Assembly (NCBI GenBank): GCA_934754375.1 | Contig: CAKVHT010000001.1 | Location: 186,001-250,000 of the forward strand | Length of the DNA: 64,000 nt | Source: an uncultured Clostridia bacterium | GTDB lineage: Bacteria; Bacillota; Clostridia; Christensenellales; UBA1242 | Direction: 5' to 3' | Shown here: positions 46,147-55,740 of the stretch, in pieces | Layout: each line of letters starts with the position of its first letter | Position numbering within the stretch: the stretch's first letter is position 1 | Made by a program: the position numbers and the translations under genes | The notes under the pieces: generated by a model | Seen by the model: only the letters and a program-made list of their open reading frames with translations | Database searches by the model: none | Told to the model about the DNA's origin: nothing

Positions 46147-47001
46147 TTAATTATTTTTTAATTTTTCATATTCGTATTGTAAAGGTTTAATATATTTTTT
46201 ATCTAATTTTGTAAGCGGTAAACGTAAAATATTTTTTGATAATTTCATTTTGTATAAAACAAATTTTATTGGAATAGGATTTACTTGGCAAAATAAAAGA
46301 GAATTAATATCAAATAACTTTTTGTGTATATCAAAACAATCTTGCAAAGATTTAAATTGCTGAACAACCAAATTGGGGAATGCATTGCTTGTCACACTTA
46401 TGCAACCATTTCCTCCATGTGAAAAAAACAAATAATTAAATTTGTCATTGCCTGAATAGACTGGCTTTGTATGGATATTTAAAACAGATAAAATTTGATT
46501 GATGTCTCCGCTTGCTTCCTTGGTGCCAATCATGTATTTAAGTTTTTCAAGTTGCAACAAAGTTTCAGGCAAAATATTAAAACCTGTTCGGCTTGGCACA
46601 TTGTAAACAATGAATGGAAATTTTGCGGTTTTATTTATTAAAGAGAAATGTTCAATCACACCTTGTTGAGTGCATTTGTTGTAATATGGTGTAACAATCA
46701 CGGCGGCATCTGCACCAAGAACCTTTGCTTGCTTTGTGTTTTCAATTGCCTGTTGAGTGTTGTTTGAGCCTGTGCCAACAAGAAGCAAACATCTTTTGTT
46801 TATTTGCTTAACGCAAAATTTTATAATTTGTTCACGTTCAACAGCCGATATCGTTGGGCTTTCACCTGTTGTTCCTAAAATCAAAATTGCATCAATCTTG
46901 TTTGAAATTTGGTATTCAATCAAGTTTTTTAAGGAATTGAAATCAATTTTGTTGTTTTCTTCAAATGGTGTTACAAGTGCAGTACATGTTTTAAATGTCA
47001 T
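46147..47001 (-). CDS. dapA: 4-hydroxy-tetrahydrodipicolinate synthase DapA
   Basis: 284 residues, TIM-barrel lyase. Conserved GTTGESPTIS, the catalytic tyrosine in YNVPSRTGF and the Schiff-base lysine in IGTKEASGD. It condenses pyruvate with aspartate semialdehyde. GGAGA precedes the ATG, which lies 11 bases inside the end of asd. With asd, dapB and the aspartokinase it forms the upper DAP/lysine pathway operon. Confidence 0.96.
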   Translation of the reverse strand: MTFKTCTALVTPFEENNKIDFNSLKNLIEYQISNKIDAILILGTTGESPTISAVEREQIIKFCVKQINKRCLLLVGTGSNNTQQAIENTKQAKVLGADAAVIVTPYYNKCTQQGVIEHFSLINKTAKFPFIVYNVPSRTGFNILPETLLQLEKLKYMIGTKEASGDINQILSVLNIHTKPVYSGNDKFNYLFFSHGGNGCISVTSNAFPNLVVQQFKSLQDCFDIHKKLFDINSLLFCQVNPIPIKFVLYKMKLSKNILRLPLTKLDKKYIKPLQYEYEKLKNN

Positions 47002-47968
47002 TGTTTGTCTCCATTAATTTTTTTAATATTTGCACACCGTTTAAACTCGCACCTTTTCGCAAATTATCCGCGCACACCAACATTGAAAAGCAATTATGTA
47101 TTGTTTTGTGAGCCCTTAATCTGCCAACATACACAAAATCATTATCGTTTGCAATTATAGGCATTGGCGGGGTGACGGCAGAGTAAATGATGCCTGGCGA
47201 AGATTTTAAGGTTTCTTCAATTTGTTTAAAATGGCAATTCTTTTTTGTTTTAAAAGTAATGCTAACTAGATGACAGTTTTTGATAGGAATGCGCACACAT
47301 GTTGCGGTGATGTCACATTCGGTCAAATGCAAGATTTTTTTGGTTTCAAAAATCATCTTATTTTCTTCAGTAGAGTAACCGGTTTTGTCGCAGTTGCCTA
47401 TAAAACTGATCAAGTTGTTTTTTATTGGATAGTTAAGTTTTTTTAATTTTTTTTGGTTGTGCCTTTGCAAATCATCTAGAGCAACCTTGCCAGCGCCACT
47501 CACCGCTTGGTACGATGAATACACGATATTTGACAATCCAAATTTTTTGCTTATCATGTTAAGTGCCATAACACTCTGCGCAGTTGAACAATTTGGATTG
47601 CAAATTAAATTGCTATTTTTGACATCCTCAAAATTAATTTCAGGCACAATAAGCGGAAATTTTGAGCGATAGAAAGATGAAAAGTCTATAACTTTAACAT
47701 TTTTTTTCAACAATGGTTTTGCATAAATTTTGCTTACGTTTTCATTTACGCAAAACAGGGCATAGTTTAAGTTGTGTTTTAACAAATTTGACAAAGAAAG
47801 TTCTTCAATGCAAAAAGATTTGTTGCCAATTTTAAGTTTTTTGCCAACAGATCTTTTGGTTGCAAACAAAAAGTAGTTATTATCTTCCAGCCCTTGTTCT
47901 GCCAAGATTTGTAAAGTTTTTCTGCCCACCATGCCAGTTGCACCAACAATTGCAATATTATATTTCAT
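46991..47968 (-). CDS. asd: Aspartate-semialdehyde dehydrogenase
   Basis: 325 residues. N-terminal NADP-binding GATGMVGRKTLQIL, the catalytic cysteine in NPNCSTAQ, SYQAVSGAG, and a final GRLRAHK substrate-binding segment. It reduces aspartyl phosphate to the semialdehyde. First gene of the leftward DAP operon; AAAGGTG supports the start. The 207-base upstream region is AT-rich, and I see no lysine riboswitch in it. Confidence 0.96.
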   Translation of the reverse strand: MKYNIAIVGATGMVGRKTLQILAEQGLEDNNYFLFATKRSVGKKLKIGNKSFCIEELSLSNLLKHNLNYALFCVNENVSKIYAKPLLKKNVKVIDFSSFYRSKFPLIVPEINFEDVKNSNLICNPNCSTAQSVMALNMISKKFGLSNIVYSSYQAVSGAGKVALDDLQRHNQKKLKKLNYPIKNNLISFIGNCDKTGYSTEENKMIFETKKILHLTECDITATCVRIPIKNCHLVSITFKTKKNCHFKQIEETLKSSPGIIYSAVTPPMPIIANDNDFVYVGRLRAHKTIHNCFSMLVCADNLRKGASLNGVQILKKLMETNNDI

Positions 47969-48109
47969 GATTCACCTTTAGTTTTTTTAATGAATTTAGC
48001 GCGATAAATGTGCAAGGTATTTTTCAGTTTAAATATTTTTATATTTAAATTTTTAGTTACAAAAAATAAATAATCTAATTAAAAATAATGAAAAATTTAT
48101 CAAAATCAT

Positions 48110-48138
48110 AAAAAAAGACCATTTACGGTCATTTTTTA
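48110..48138 (-). terminator. galE terminator
   Basis: Minus strand AAATGACC/GGTCTTTT-type hairpin (core GACC-GGTC, 6-base loop) followed by seven T, starting 38 bases after the galE stop. Confidence 0.75.
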
Positions 48139-48175
48139 TTAATAGATATAAATAAATTTTGCTTTTAATCACAAA

Positions 48176-49174
48176 TTATTTGTTTTTAATTTCAAAATTA
48201 TAACTTGTTTGGCACATATCTTTCAATTTGCGTTTTGCACTCCAACCGAGCAATTTTTTTGCTTTATTTACGCTTGCGTAACATTCAGCGATATCGCCGG
48301 CACGCCTTGGGGCAAAAGTGAACTTAACTTTGCCATCACAAACTTTATTGTAAGCATTGACCATTTCAAGCACCGAAATCCCTTTGCCTGTGCCTAGATT
48401 ATAAATTTCATATCCTTTCATGTCTTTAAATCTTTTTAATGAAACAACATGCCCATCAGCAAGGTCGCAAACATGAATATAATCTCTAACACCTGTTCCA
48501 TCTTTTGTTGGATAGTCGTTGCCAAAAATTTTAAGTTCATCAAGTTTGCAAACAGCTACACGTGCAATAAATGGCATCAAGTTGTTTGGTCGGCCATTAG
48601 GGTTTTCACCAATAAGCCCAGATTCGTGCGCACCAACTGGGTTAAAGTATCTCAAAATCACAGCTTTAAAGTTTGGGTTTGCTGTGCATGTGTCTTTGAT
48701 GATTTCTTCAATGAAAAGTTTGGTTCTTCCATAAGGATTGGTTGCACCTGTTGACATATCTTCAGTGAAAGGTGCTTGATTGTTTGCACCGTAAACTGTT
48801 GCTGAAGAACTGAAAATCAAATTGTTGACATTGTGTTTAATCATACATTCAAGTAAATTCAGTGTGCTTGTTAAATTGTTTTCATAATATTTTAAAGGCT
48901 GTTCAACTGATTCTCCAACAGCCTTTAAACCAGCAAAATGAATTACAGCATCAACATTATTGTGTTTAAAAAAGTTTGATAATTTTTGTTTATCACAAAG
49001 GTCAAACACAAACAAATCAATTTTTTTGCCAGAAATTAGTTCTATTGCCTTTTTTACACTGCGTTTGCTGTTGCTCAAATTGTCAATAACTACAACATCA
49101 TAGCCGTTTTCAAGCAAAGACACGGCGGTGTGAGAACCAATGTATCCAAGCCCACCAGTTAATAATATTTTCAT
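48176..49174 (-). CDS. galE: UDP-glucose 4-epimerase
   Basis: 332 residues, extended short-chain dehydrogenase. NAD-binding GGLGYIGSHTAV, the SSSATVYG serine segment, and the catalytic YxxxK in NPYGRTK. The RYFNPVGAH and GVRDYIHV segments are typical of GalE. It interconverts UDP-glucose and UDP-galactose (possibly also the N-acetyl forms), feeding surface glycan synthesis. AAAGGGG supports the start. Single gene. Confidence 0.96.
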   Translation of the reverse strand: MKILLTGGLGYIGSHTAVSLLENGYDVVVIDNLSNSKRSVKKAIELISGKKIDLFVFDLCDKQKLSNFFKHNNVDAVIHFAGLKAVGESVEQPLKYYENNLTSTLNLLECMIKHNVNNLIFSSSATVYGANNQAPFTEDMSTGATNPYGRTKLFIEEIIKDTCTANPNFKAVILRYFNPVGAHESGLIGENPNGRPNNLMPFIARVAVCKLDELKIFGNDYPTKDGTGVRDYIHVCDLADGHVVSLKRFKDMKGYEIYNLGTGKGISVLEMVNAYNKVCDGKVKFTFAPRRAGDIAECYASVNKAKKLLGWSAKRKLKDMCQTSYNFEIKNK

Positions 49175-49292
49175 AAAACACCCCTTTATTTATATGTATT
49201 AAACCGAGTATATCATAACAAAAATGTATTTATCAAACATTTTATGTTACAATAAAAATCTATATTAGAAAGATTTAACAAAATTGCAAACA

Positions 49293-49314
49293 AAAATAAC
49301 TGCCATTTAGCAGT
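49293..49314 (-). terminator. Probable terminator after the TetR regulator
   Basis: ACTGC/GCAGT stem with a 6-base loop, followed on the minus strand by TATTTTTG. Modest stability. Confidence 0.5.
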
Positions 49315-49384
49315 CATGTTTTGTATTGATTTGTATTTAATATAATAAAGTTTAACAGGGTGAAGGCTTATGTCAAACATCTTT

Positions 49385-49981
49385 TTATCCTTGTTTTAGA
49401 TAAACTTTATCATTAAGCAATATATTGAAGTATTGCAACAATTCCTCTTTTGTATATGGTTTAGAAGATTGAAGCCAATTTAATCCTAAATTTGTTATTC
49501 CACCAGCCAAAAAATCTGTTAAAACATTGATAGGGACAGAATATTCTGCCTTATATTGGTTTTTGCTTGTTAAATATTGGATACTGCGTTTGATGGTTGT
49601 TAGTATCAATTCATTTGCTTTTTCAGAGCTGTTTTGCTTTAATATAAGTGAAAGTTTATCTTTATGTTCAGTTACAAAATCTAAAACAGAGGCAATCAAT
49701 GTCATATACATTTCTTTTGGGGAAGAGTAATTTTCTTTTTCAATGGTTGCTGTAAAAAGTTCTTCTTTTATGCTGTCAATAGTGTATTCAAGCAAATGTT
49801 CTTTATCTTCAAAATGATTGTAAAATGTTGCACGATGAACCATTGCTTTTTTGCAAATATCCATGACACTGATCTTTTCATAAGGTGTACTTTCAAGCAA
49901 ATCAAATAAAGCTGTAGAAAGCAATTTTCTTGTTCTAACAATTCTTAAATCTTCTTTGTATTCTTCTTTCATATAAATCAC
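49385..49981 (-). CDS. TetR/AcrR-family regulator
   Basis: 198 residues from a GTG at 49981, or 195 from the ATG at 49972. N-terminal TetR helix-turn-helix: TRKLLSTALFDLLES, YEKISVMDICKKA and HRATFYNHFEDKEHLLE. The C-terminal ligand domain ends with YTKEELLQYFNILL. The promoter puts the transcription start at or next to the GTG, favouring a leaderless message from 49981. An inverted repeat overlapping the -10 box suggests autorepression. The regulated genes are unknown; galE is downstream and the HEPN gene upstream, both on the same strand. Confidence 0.9.
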   Translation of the reverse strand: MIYMKEEYKEDLRIVRTRKLLSTALFDLLESTPYEKISVMDICKKAMVHRATFYNHFEDKEHLLEYTIDSIKEELFTATIEKENYSSPKEMYMTLIASVLDFVTEHKDKLSLILKQNSSEKANELILTTIKRSIQYLTSKNQYKAEYSVPINVLTDFLAGGITNLGLNWLQSSKPYTKEELLQYFNILLNDKVYLKQG

Positions 49982-49988
49982 ATTTAAA

Positions 49989-50017
49989 ATTATATAATCA
50001 TATTATACGATTGTCAA
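49989..50017 (-). promoter_or_regulatory. tetR promoter with overlapping inverted repeat
   Basis: Minus strand TTGACA (50017-50012), 17-base spacer, TATAAT (49994-49989). The perfect inverted repeat TATAAT-CAT-ATTATA (49993-50007) lies between the boxes and overlaps the -10, the usual place for a TetR operator. The -10 ends 7 bases before the GTG. Confidence 0.75.
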
Positions 50018-50041
50018 CAAAATATACACATGTCTAAATGT

Positions 50042-51370
50042 TTACTGCGCATTTGTTATTTTAATATGACTATTGAAAGCTTCACATGTGTTTAAGTCTT
50101 TAAAAAATTCTGTTTTTCTATAATCTTTAAAGAGAGGCCAGTTTAATATATCTTCTTTAGAAATAAAAAATGGTATTTCATCTTTGTTTAATTCTTTAAA
50201 CTCATCATTTTCTTTAAGGACTTCCAAAATCATTGAGTTAATATTTGTATAGTCGTTTTCAATCAGTTTTTTTGCGATTTTGAATATTGTTGCATCGGTT
50301 GATGTATTCCATTTATTTAATTCAATTCTTAATGTTTCGGAGTCAGTATATTTTAAACACACCATGTAATTGACAAAATAATAATATCTATCTATGGCTT
50401 CTATCCATTTTAAGTTTTTTAATTGAAAATATGCAAATTTAGCAATATTGTATCTACCTTCATAATAATATTTTTCATAGATAATTTTGCTTATTATTTC
50501 CATATTGGCACTTTTTTGATTATCGCTTTTTTGCTCTTTGTATAAGTATTTCTTTATAAGTATTAGCAAATAAATTTTATTTAATGTGTCAAAAGCATGT
50601 TTGAAATATTCTGGTGAATTTATTAATTGTCCATCCTTTATCCATTTTCCTTTTATTCTGTCAGGTAATGATAAATAGTCGGTTGTTAGATTTGGAATAC
50701 TATGCACATACATGTTTCTTCTAAAATAAATTTCATCGAAATCATCAATTAAATCCAAGCTGTCGTTACAGTCAATAGCAAGAGTTGAAATTATGCCTCT
50801 TATACGTTTTTTCTCTCCAAACAACTTTGTGTCACAGTAGGATTCTATCATAAATTGTTTTATCGATTCGTTATCATAGTTTAAAGATTCTAACATTGAA
50901 AAATTTATTTTTTCATCGTTTATTAAATCATAATTGCCTTCTAGACATTCATAAGTTATTAATCTTCTAACAAAGCTTTCGTACAATGTGACAATATTAA
51001 CAATTGGAGAATTTCTAACAAATTCAAATTTATATATGTTTTTATCGAAAGAAGATAGCCCTTTTTCTAAATCAAACGTTTTATCATATTTTATAATTTC
51101 TAATTTGTAATCTTGATCTTGGGTTTTGTATATATTTATGTAGTCAGAAATTTTGCCATCTTTAAATTTTTTATTTAGGAATCTAGCTAATCTCTTTTGT
51201 TTTAAATTGTGGTCAATAATAGATTTAATGATTGACGAATATTCCAGTTCAATCTTTTTATTTTTTATAGTCTTTTTATATTCTTTTATTACACTCTCTA
51301 TAGTGCTAATGCTTACATCTTCTAGTAATTCAATTTCATCAAAAGAAGATTTAATAAAAAATTCATTCAT
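50042..51370 (-). CDS. Putative HEPN-domain protein, function unknown
   Basis: 442 residues, soluble, almost all alpha-helical by composition, very rich in Lys, Ile, Asn and Asp. A central segment FRRNMYVHS contains the HEPN ribonuclease motif RNxxxH (R218, N219, H223), preceded by the helix IVTLYESFVRRLI, an arrangement seen in RiboL-PSP-like HEPN proteins. Such proteins are frequent in phage defence and abortive infection. AGAGGTGA supports the start. It begins upstream of the TetR gene on the same strand and may be read together with it. I recognise no named family; RNase activity is inference. Confidence 0.75.
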   Translation of the reverse strand: MNEFFIKSSFDEIELLEDVSISTIESVIKEYKKTIKNKKIELEYSSIIKSIIDHNLKQKRLARFLNKKFKDGKISDYINIYKTQDQDYKLEIIKYDKTFDLEKGLSSFDKNIYKFEFVRNSPIVNIVTLYESFVRRLITYECLEGNYDLINDEKINFSMLESLNYDNESIKQFMIESYCDTKLFGEKKRIRGIISTLAIDCNDSLDLIDDFDEIYFRRNMYVHSIPNLTTDYLSLPDRIKGKWIKDGQLINSPEYFKHAFDTLNKIYLLILIKKYLYKEQKSDNQKSANMEIISKIIYEKYYYEGRYNIAKFAYFQLKNLKWIEAIDRYYYFVNYMVCLKYTDSETLRIELNKWNTSTDATIFKIAKKLIENDYTNINSMILEVLKENDEFKELNKDEIPFFISKEDILNWPLFKDYRKTEFFKDLNTCEAFNSHIKITNAQ

Positions 51371-51442
51371 AAATCACCTCTTTTAAAATTTTAATAAGTT
51401 CATTCATATTTGGCACACATTCGACAAAAAACGACAAATATT

Positions 51443-51472
51443 TTGACAATTTAGTCTACAATATTGTAAAAT
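51443..51472 (+). promoter_or_regulatory. Promoter of the cyclo-ligase gene, leaderless type
   Basis: TTGACA (51443-51448), 18-base spacer, TAAAAT (51467-51472). A GTG start at 51479 follows after 6 bases. Confidence 0.75.
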
Positions 51473-51478
51473 TAGTTC

Positions 51479-52018
51479 GTGAAAAATCAACACCGTGAAA
51501 TAATGAAACAATTACGTTTAACTTTAACTTTTGCAGAAGTTGAACAGTTTTCACAACAAATTTTTGAGAGTTTAAAGTTTATTATATCAACACGTAAAGA
51601 GAAAGATTATTTTGTTTACAATAGTTTTGGCAATGAAGTTTCAACAAATCAAATAATTGAATATTTGCTAAAACATAACAAAAATGTGTTTTTGCCAAGG
51701 GTGGAGAATGATGATATGGTGGCGGTTAAAATTAATGCAAATACGCAATATTTAACCAGTAAGTTTGGTATCCGTGAACCTATTGGGGAAAGCACAGATA
51801 TAAACAATTTTATTGCTATTATGCCGTGCCTGGCGATTGATAAATCTGGCAATAGGTTGGGCTATGGTGGTGGATATTATGACAGATTTTTGGCAAATAA
51901 AAAAGCATACAAGATAGCCGTATGCTTTGATTTTCAGTTGATTGAAAAAATTGATGCAGATGTTTATGACATACCATGTGATATGGCAGTAACAAACAAA
52001 GGAAAAATTTATTTTTAG
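51479..52018 (+). CDS. 5-formyltetrahydrofolate cyclo-ligase
   Basis: 179 residues from a GTG. The signature GNRLGYGGGYYDRFL and VFLPRVENDDM segments are typical of the MTHFS/YgfA family. It converts 5-formyl-THF to 5,10-methenyl-THF with ATP, salvaging folate. The promoter reads straight into the GTG without a ribosome-binding site; a later ATG (codon 9) would delete the conserved N-terminal basic helix. Monocistronic. Confidence 0.92.
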   Translation: MKNQHREIMKQLRLTLTFAEVEQFSQQIFESLKFIISTRKEKDYFVYNSFGNEVSTNQIIEYLLKHNKNVFLPRVENDDMVAVKINANTQYLTSKFGIREPIGESTDINNFIAIMPCLAIDKSGNRLGYGGGYYDRFLANKKAYKIAVCFDFQLIEKIDADVYDIPCDMAVTNKGKIYF

Positions 52019-52149
52019 TTTCTGGAATTTATCCAATTATCAATATCTTCTGTGCTTGAAACAATTTTGTGCAAATTGTAATCTTAATCAAAACCCTTTT
52101 AAAAAAACGGTTGATATGATAATATGATACATATTTGGAGTGATGATGC

Positions 52150-55100
52150 ATGAAAAAGAAAATGAGTGTGGCAGTAACTATAATTATTGCATTTTTATTA
52201 AGTTTAATTTCAGTTATCATTGTTATTGTGTCGGAATCTCGAAGCAAAAAACTCGATAAGATTAATTTTGACGTAAAATTCACAAACAAGGTAACACAAT
52301 GGCAACAAACATTAGGCTATGTTGGTAGAAACATTCCAACTGAAACATCAAGCGAAGGTTTAAATGATAGATATCCAACCTATGGCACAAGTTTGGCAGA
52401 TATCACTGATGAAGAAAAGGACAACATCTTGCAAGAAAATGCTTTAATTTTGGCATCAAGCGATACTTATGATGCTATTGACAGTGAAGGCAATTTATTG
52501 TTAAATGGTTCAAAGACTGGCAAAAAACTTTATAAGCATATTTCAAGTGTGGGTATGTATTATGGAGATGTTTCTGACCAAGAAAAGGCTGTGATAGAGA
52601 AAATAACCATAACGGCCAATGAACAAAGGAATTATGTCACAGGTTTGTATGCACCAGCAGGCGAAATCGTTAAAATAGAGATATCACAACAAGATTTGGA
52701 AGCAATTGGTGGAGAGTTGTTGGTTTACGTTGGACAAGTGAGCCACAGAAACAATTTGAACAATATTTGGAAAGCAAGGAATGACTTTTCACGTATGCCT
52801 GTGATTGCAAATAAACTCTCAGTAAAAACAACAACAGCCTATGTTGGCAACCCATTAGGTGGGCCAATTTACATATACCCATCAACTTTTGGTAAAACAT
52901 TTTCAGTTACAATTTCAGGGGCTGTGAAATATGCACACTATGTTCATGGCAAAACCACCGCTCAAGAATGTGAAGAAATGAAAAGTTACACCGCACCATA
53001 TTATGATTTTGAGTTGTGGGATATGGGAGTAAGGCTTTCTGGCTCTTCAAAATATGCCAGTTATGATTATGAAAATTTGGTTCAAGTTGGCGACCTTTGG
53101 GAAAAGATTGTTCGCACAAGCAGGCAAGTGCCATGTTCAGCAAACGTTACAATCGGCGTGGGATACGTGTATGATTGTTTTGTCGCCGCAGGTTCAGCGT
53201 GTGCCTTTCAAGGTGGACATTCTTGGATAAATGCACCAAGTTCATGGATGGCTGATGCTATGAATTATAAAGCAATGGTAACAAATGGATTTTGGGGCAA
53301 TATTCACGAATATAACCATTTATATCAAAGTTATGGTATGGAAAGTTCAAAAACAAACGAAGTTACAAACAATGCCACTTCATTGTTAAGTTATGCTTTA
53401 TACACCAACATATCTGCAAATAGGTCAACAAATGATTCTTCGCTTGGTGGCGGTTGGAATAGGTACACTGACCCATCAAGAAGTTTGCGTGAAACTGTTG
53501 CAAATGCTCAAAGTGGACAAACACAATCTGCTCTCAATGTCTATGCAGATATTATTCATAGTTTTGGGGTTGATGTATTTACAAAGGCAACAAGGTTACA
53601 AAATGGTTTTGGTGTGGATAATTGGTATGAAGCCTTGTCAAAAGCAACAAATTACAACTTCACTTATTATTTTGAAAAACTTTTAGGACAAACTATTTCA
53701 GATGATAAAAAATCATTGTACGACACAGCGGATAGAATTTTGTTTGTGCCAATTGCAACAGTTTTTCAAACTGGACGAGACTATTTTGATGGAGAGAATC
53801 AAGTATTTATTGAAACTGTTAGACCATATCAAATAGAAAGAGGCGATAGCATTGAAATCAATTTTGATGAAAGGCTAATATTGCCAGCTGACTTTAGTTT
53901 TGCAATAAAATCAGTCAGTCAACCACAACATGGATTGATTGAACATTTGTCAGGCAATACGTATAAATTCACACCTGACCAAGCGGACGACTCTGGCAAC
54001 ATTAAGGTTGAAGTGCAATTGATAAGCCAAGATTACACAACAAGAAATGTTACCTTAACATTGGCATTTAAACAATATGATAAAAATCAAGTTGAAATCA
54101 AAAAATACACGTCAGACGGCACACATAACTATTCTAGTGTTGAAGATACTTTAACAAACAATTTTGCAGGATACACAAAAGTTGCAGATTATAAAAGCAG
54201 TTCAACCTTTGTAAATGGACTGGCAAATCGCCAAATCGGTGTTGTTGAAGGCAAAATTTATATCTCTGAAACTGGCAATTATGCTTTCTGTTTGCGAAGT
54301 GGAAGAGGGAACAATACCCTTTACCTATCAGTTAATGATAAATCTGGTTTGGAACAAGTCATTTCTTTAAATTCTGACCATGGCGGTTTTGCGTTAGAAG
54401 GTGAACATGTAGTTAATAAATACTTAAATAAAGGCGACTATTTGTATTTCAAAGAAATTACATTGTCAAGGCATGCTTCAGATGCTTTCTCTGAACTTGG
54501 TATGGCTTATTTGGATAGCCAAAATCCAGTTATGAAGACAGTTCCAACTGCTTATTTGTGTACAAACGATATGTTGATGCCAACACAACAATTCACTTCG
54601 TCAGCAAAATACACAAGGGTGTATGATTTTTCTAGTGAAATCACAAAAACTACAACTGCCACACATAGTTTGGTCAGTGTAAATATGTCAAGTTGGGATA
54701 ACAGCACTTCAATTGAAAATGTTTTTGATGGCGATTCATCAACTTACTATCACAACAATAGGAACAATTTTGTTTCAGAAGATAACCCGTTTGTTTTGGT
54801 GGCGGATATGGGCAAAACTGAAAAATACAATTCAATAAAAATAATATCAAGAACATCAGGGCAGTATAACCTTCCATCAAGTTTCAAATTGTACACAAGT
54901 TTGGATAATGAAAACTGGCAACAGGTTGGTGATTTCAAAGATTTATCATTGCAGAACAATACTGTTGTTGCTTTGTTTGATGATGTTGAGTTTAGATATT
55001 ACAAAATTTATGTAACAGACACTAAATCAGCCAGTGCAGGCAATAAATATGTAACAATAGCCAGCATTGAATTTGCATTAACATTTGTTGGGGAAGAGAA

Positions 55101-55431
55101 ATCACCTTATTTAATGGATTATTATAAATCAAACAAAACAAATTTCACAGAAGTTGAAAATGTAAGCACTTTCGGCAAAATCATAAAAGGTAATGGCACC
55201 ATTAAATATTCATTTAAAGGCACAGGCTTTGTATTGATGACAAGACAGGATAATGACTGTAAAATCACATTGTCAATTGATGGCAAAAATTACAACTTAA
55301 CATTGTCCAAATCAGCCACAAAAACTTATAGTTTTGTGCAAAAAGATTTACAAAATTCATCACACGACATAACAATAAAAGTGCTTTCAGGCAACATTTG
55401 CTTGGACTCTTTCGCCCTCCAAACCGCTTAA
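52150..55431 (+). CDS. Secreted or anchored M60-family (mucin-type) metalloprotease
   Basis: 1093 residues. An N-terminal hydrophobic helix (about 8-28) serves as signal or anchor. The M60 catalytic zinc motif is HEYNH (H386, E387, H390), followed by TNEVTNN, which carries the third-ligand glutamate of the HExxH(8-28)E pattern. Upstream is the M60 beta domain (residues about 150-330). A PA14-like region (about 650-785) and an F5/8 type C/CBM32-type carbohydrate-binding domain (about 840-975) follow, then a final beta module. M60 proteases with such modules cut mucin-type O-glycoproteins in gut bacteria. GGAGTGATG precedes the start. Host glycoprotein substrate is inference. Confidence 0.88.
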   Translation: MKKKMSVAVTIIIAFLLSLISVIIVIVSESRSKKLDKINFDVKFTNKVTQWQQTLGYVGRNIPTETSSEGLNDRYPTYGTSLADITDEEKDNILQENALILASSDTYDAIDSEGNLLLNGSKTGKKLYKHISSVGMYYGDVSDQEKAVIEKITITANEQRNYVTGLYAPAGEIVKIEISQQDLEAIGGELLVYVGQVSHRNNLNNIWKARNDFSRMPVIANKLSVKTTTAYVGNPLGGPIYIYPSTFGKTFSVTISGAVKYAHYVHGKTTAQECEEMKSYTAPYYDFELWDMGVRLSGSSKYASYDYENLVQVGDLWEKIVRTSRQVPCSANVTIGVGYVYDCFVAAGSACAFQGGHSWINAPSSWMADAMNYKAMVTNGFWGNIHEYNHLYQSYGMESSKTNEVTNNATSLLSYALYTNISANRSTNDSSLGGGWNRYTDPSRSLRETVANAQSGQTQSALNVYADIIHSFGVDVFTKATRLQNGFGVDNWYEALSKATNYNFTYYFEKLLGQTISDDKKSLYDTADRILFVPIATVFQTGRDYFDGENQVFIETVRPYQIERGDSIEINFDERLILPADFSFAIKSVSQPQHGLIEHLSGNTYKFTPDQADDSGNIKVEVQLISQDYTTRNVTLTLAFKQYDKNQVEIKKYTSDGTHNYSSVEDTLTNNFAGYTKVADYKSSSTFVNGLANRQIGVVEGKIYISETGNYAFCLRSGRGNNTLYLSVNDKSGLEQVISLNSDHGGFALEGEHVVNKYLNKGDYLYFKEITLSRHASDAFSELGMAYLDSQNPVMKTVPTAYLCTNDMLMPTQQFTSSAKYTRVYDFSSEITKTTTATHSLVSVNMSSWDNSTSIENVFDGDSSTYYHNNRNNFVSEDNPFVLVADMGKTEKYNSIKIISRTSGQYNLPSSFKLYTSLDNENWQQVGDFKDLSLQNNTVVALFDDVEFRYYKIYVTDTKSASAGNKYVTIASIEFALTFVGEEKSPYLMDYYKSNKTNFTEVENVSTFGKIIKGNGTIKYSFKGTGFVLMTRQDNDCKITLSIDGKNYNLTLSKSATKTYSFVQKDLQNSSHDITIKVLSGNICLDSFALQTA

Positions 55432-55674
55432 ATCATATAAAACATTGAAAAATGCTAAACACGCATAAAACCAAATAATCACAATCAAATAACAGAATAA
55501 AACAATATTTATAAGACCCAATATAGAAGACAATGTTCTCACAAAAATCAAACCACATATTAATGTAAGTATATTCTTTTTATGAGAGAAGTTTTCTTTG
55601 TTTCGTGCAATAAAAAAGGGCAATCCGACCCCAAAATTTCGGCTTGTCCCTAAAAAATAAATCAATGCTAACAC
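55387..55674 (-). CDS. Possible small membrane protein, convergent with the M60 gene
   Basis: 95 codons from a GTG, two hydrophobic segments (about residues 35-57 and 58-78) and a soluble start with GVGLPFFIARNKE. The last 15 codons overlap the M60 gene on the other strand. No good ribosome-binding site is visible, and no family is recognised. It could be a real small gene or a decayed one. Confidence 0.38.
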   Translation of the reverse strand: MLALIYFLGTSRNFGVGLPFFIARNKENFSHKKNILTLICGLIFVRTLSSILGLINIVLFCYLIVIIWFYACLAFFNVLYDLSGLEGERVQANVA

Positions 55675-55740
55675 ATTTCAACTTTACAAGATATTTTGGA
55701 GATAATGGTTATGATTAAATTATTTTTATTAACATAATAA

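Noticed and set aside
47969..48109. A possible lysine riboswitch upstream of asd
   Set aside because: The region is AT-rich with no multi-helix junction or conserved lysine-riboswitch segments visible.
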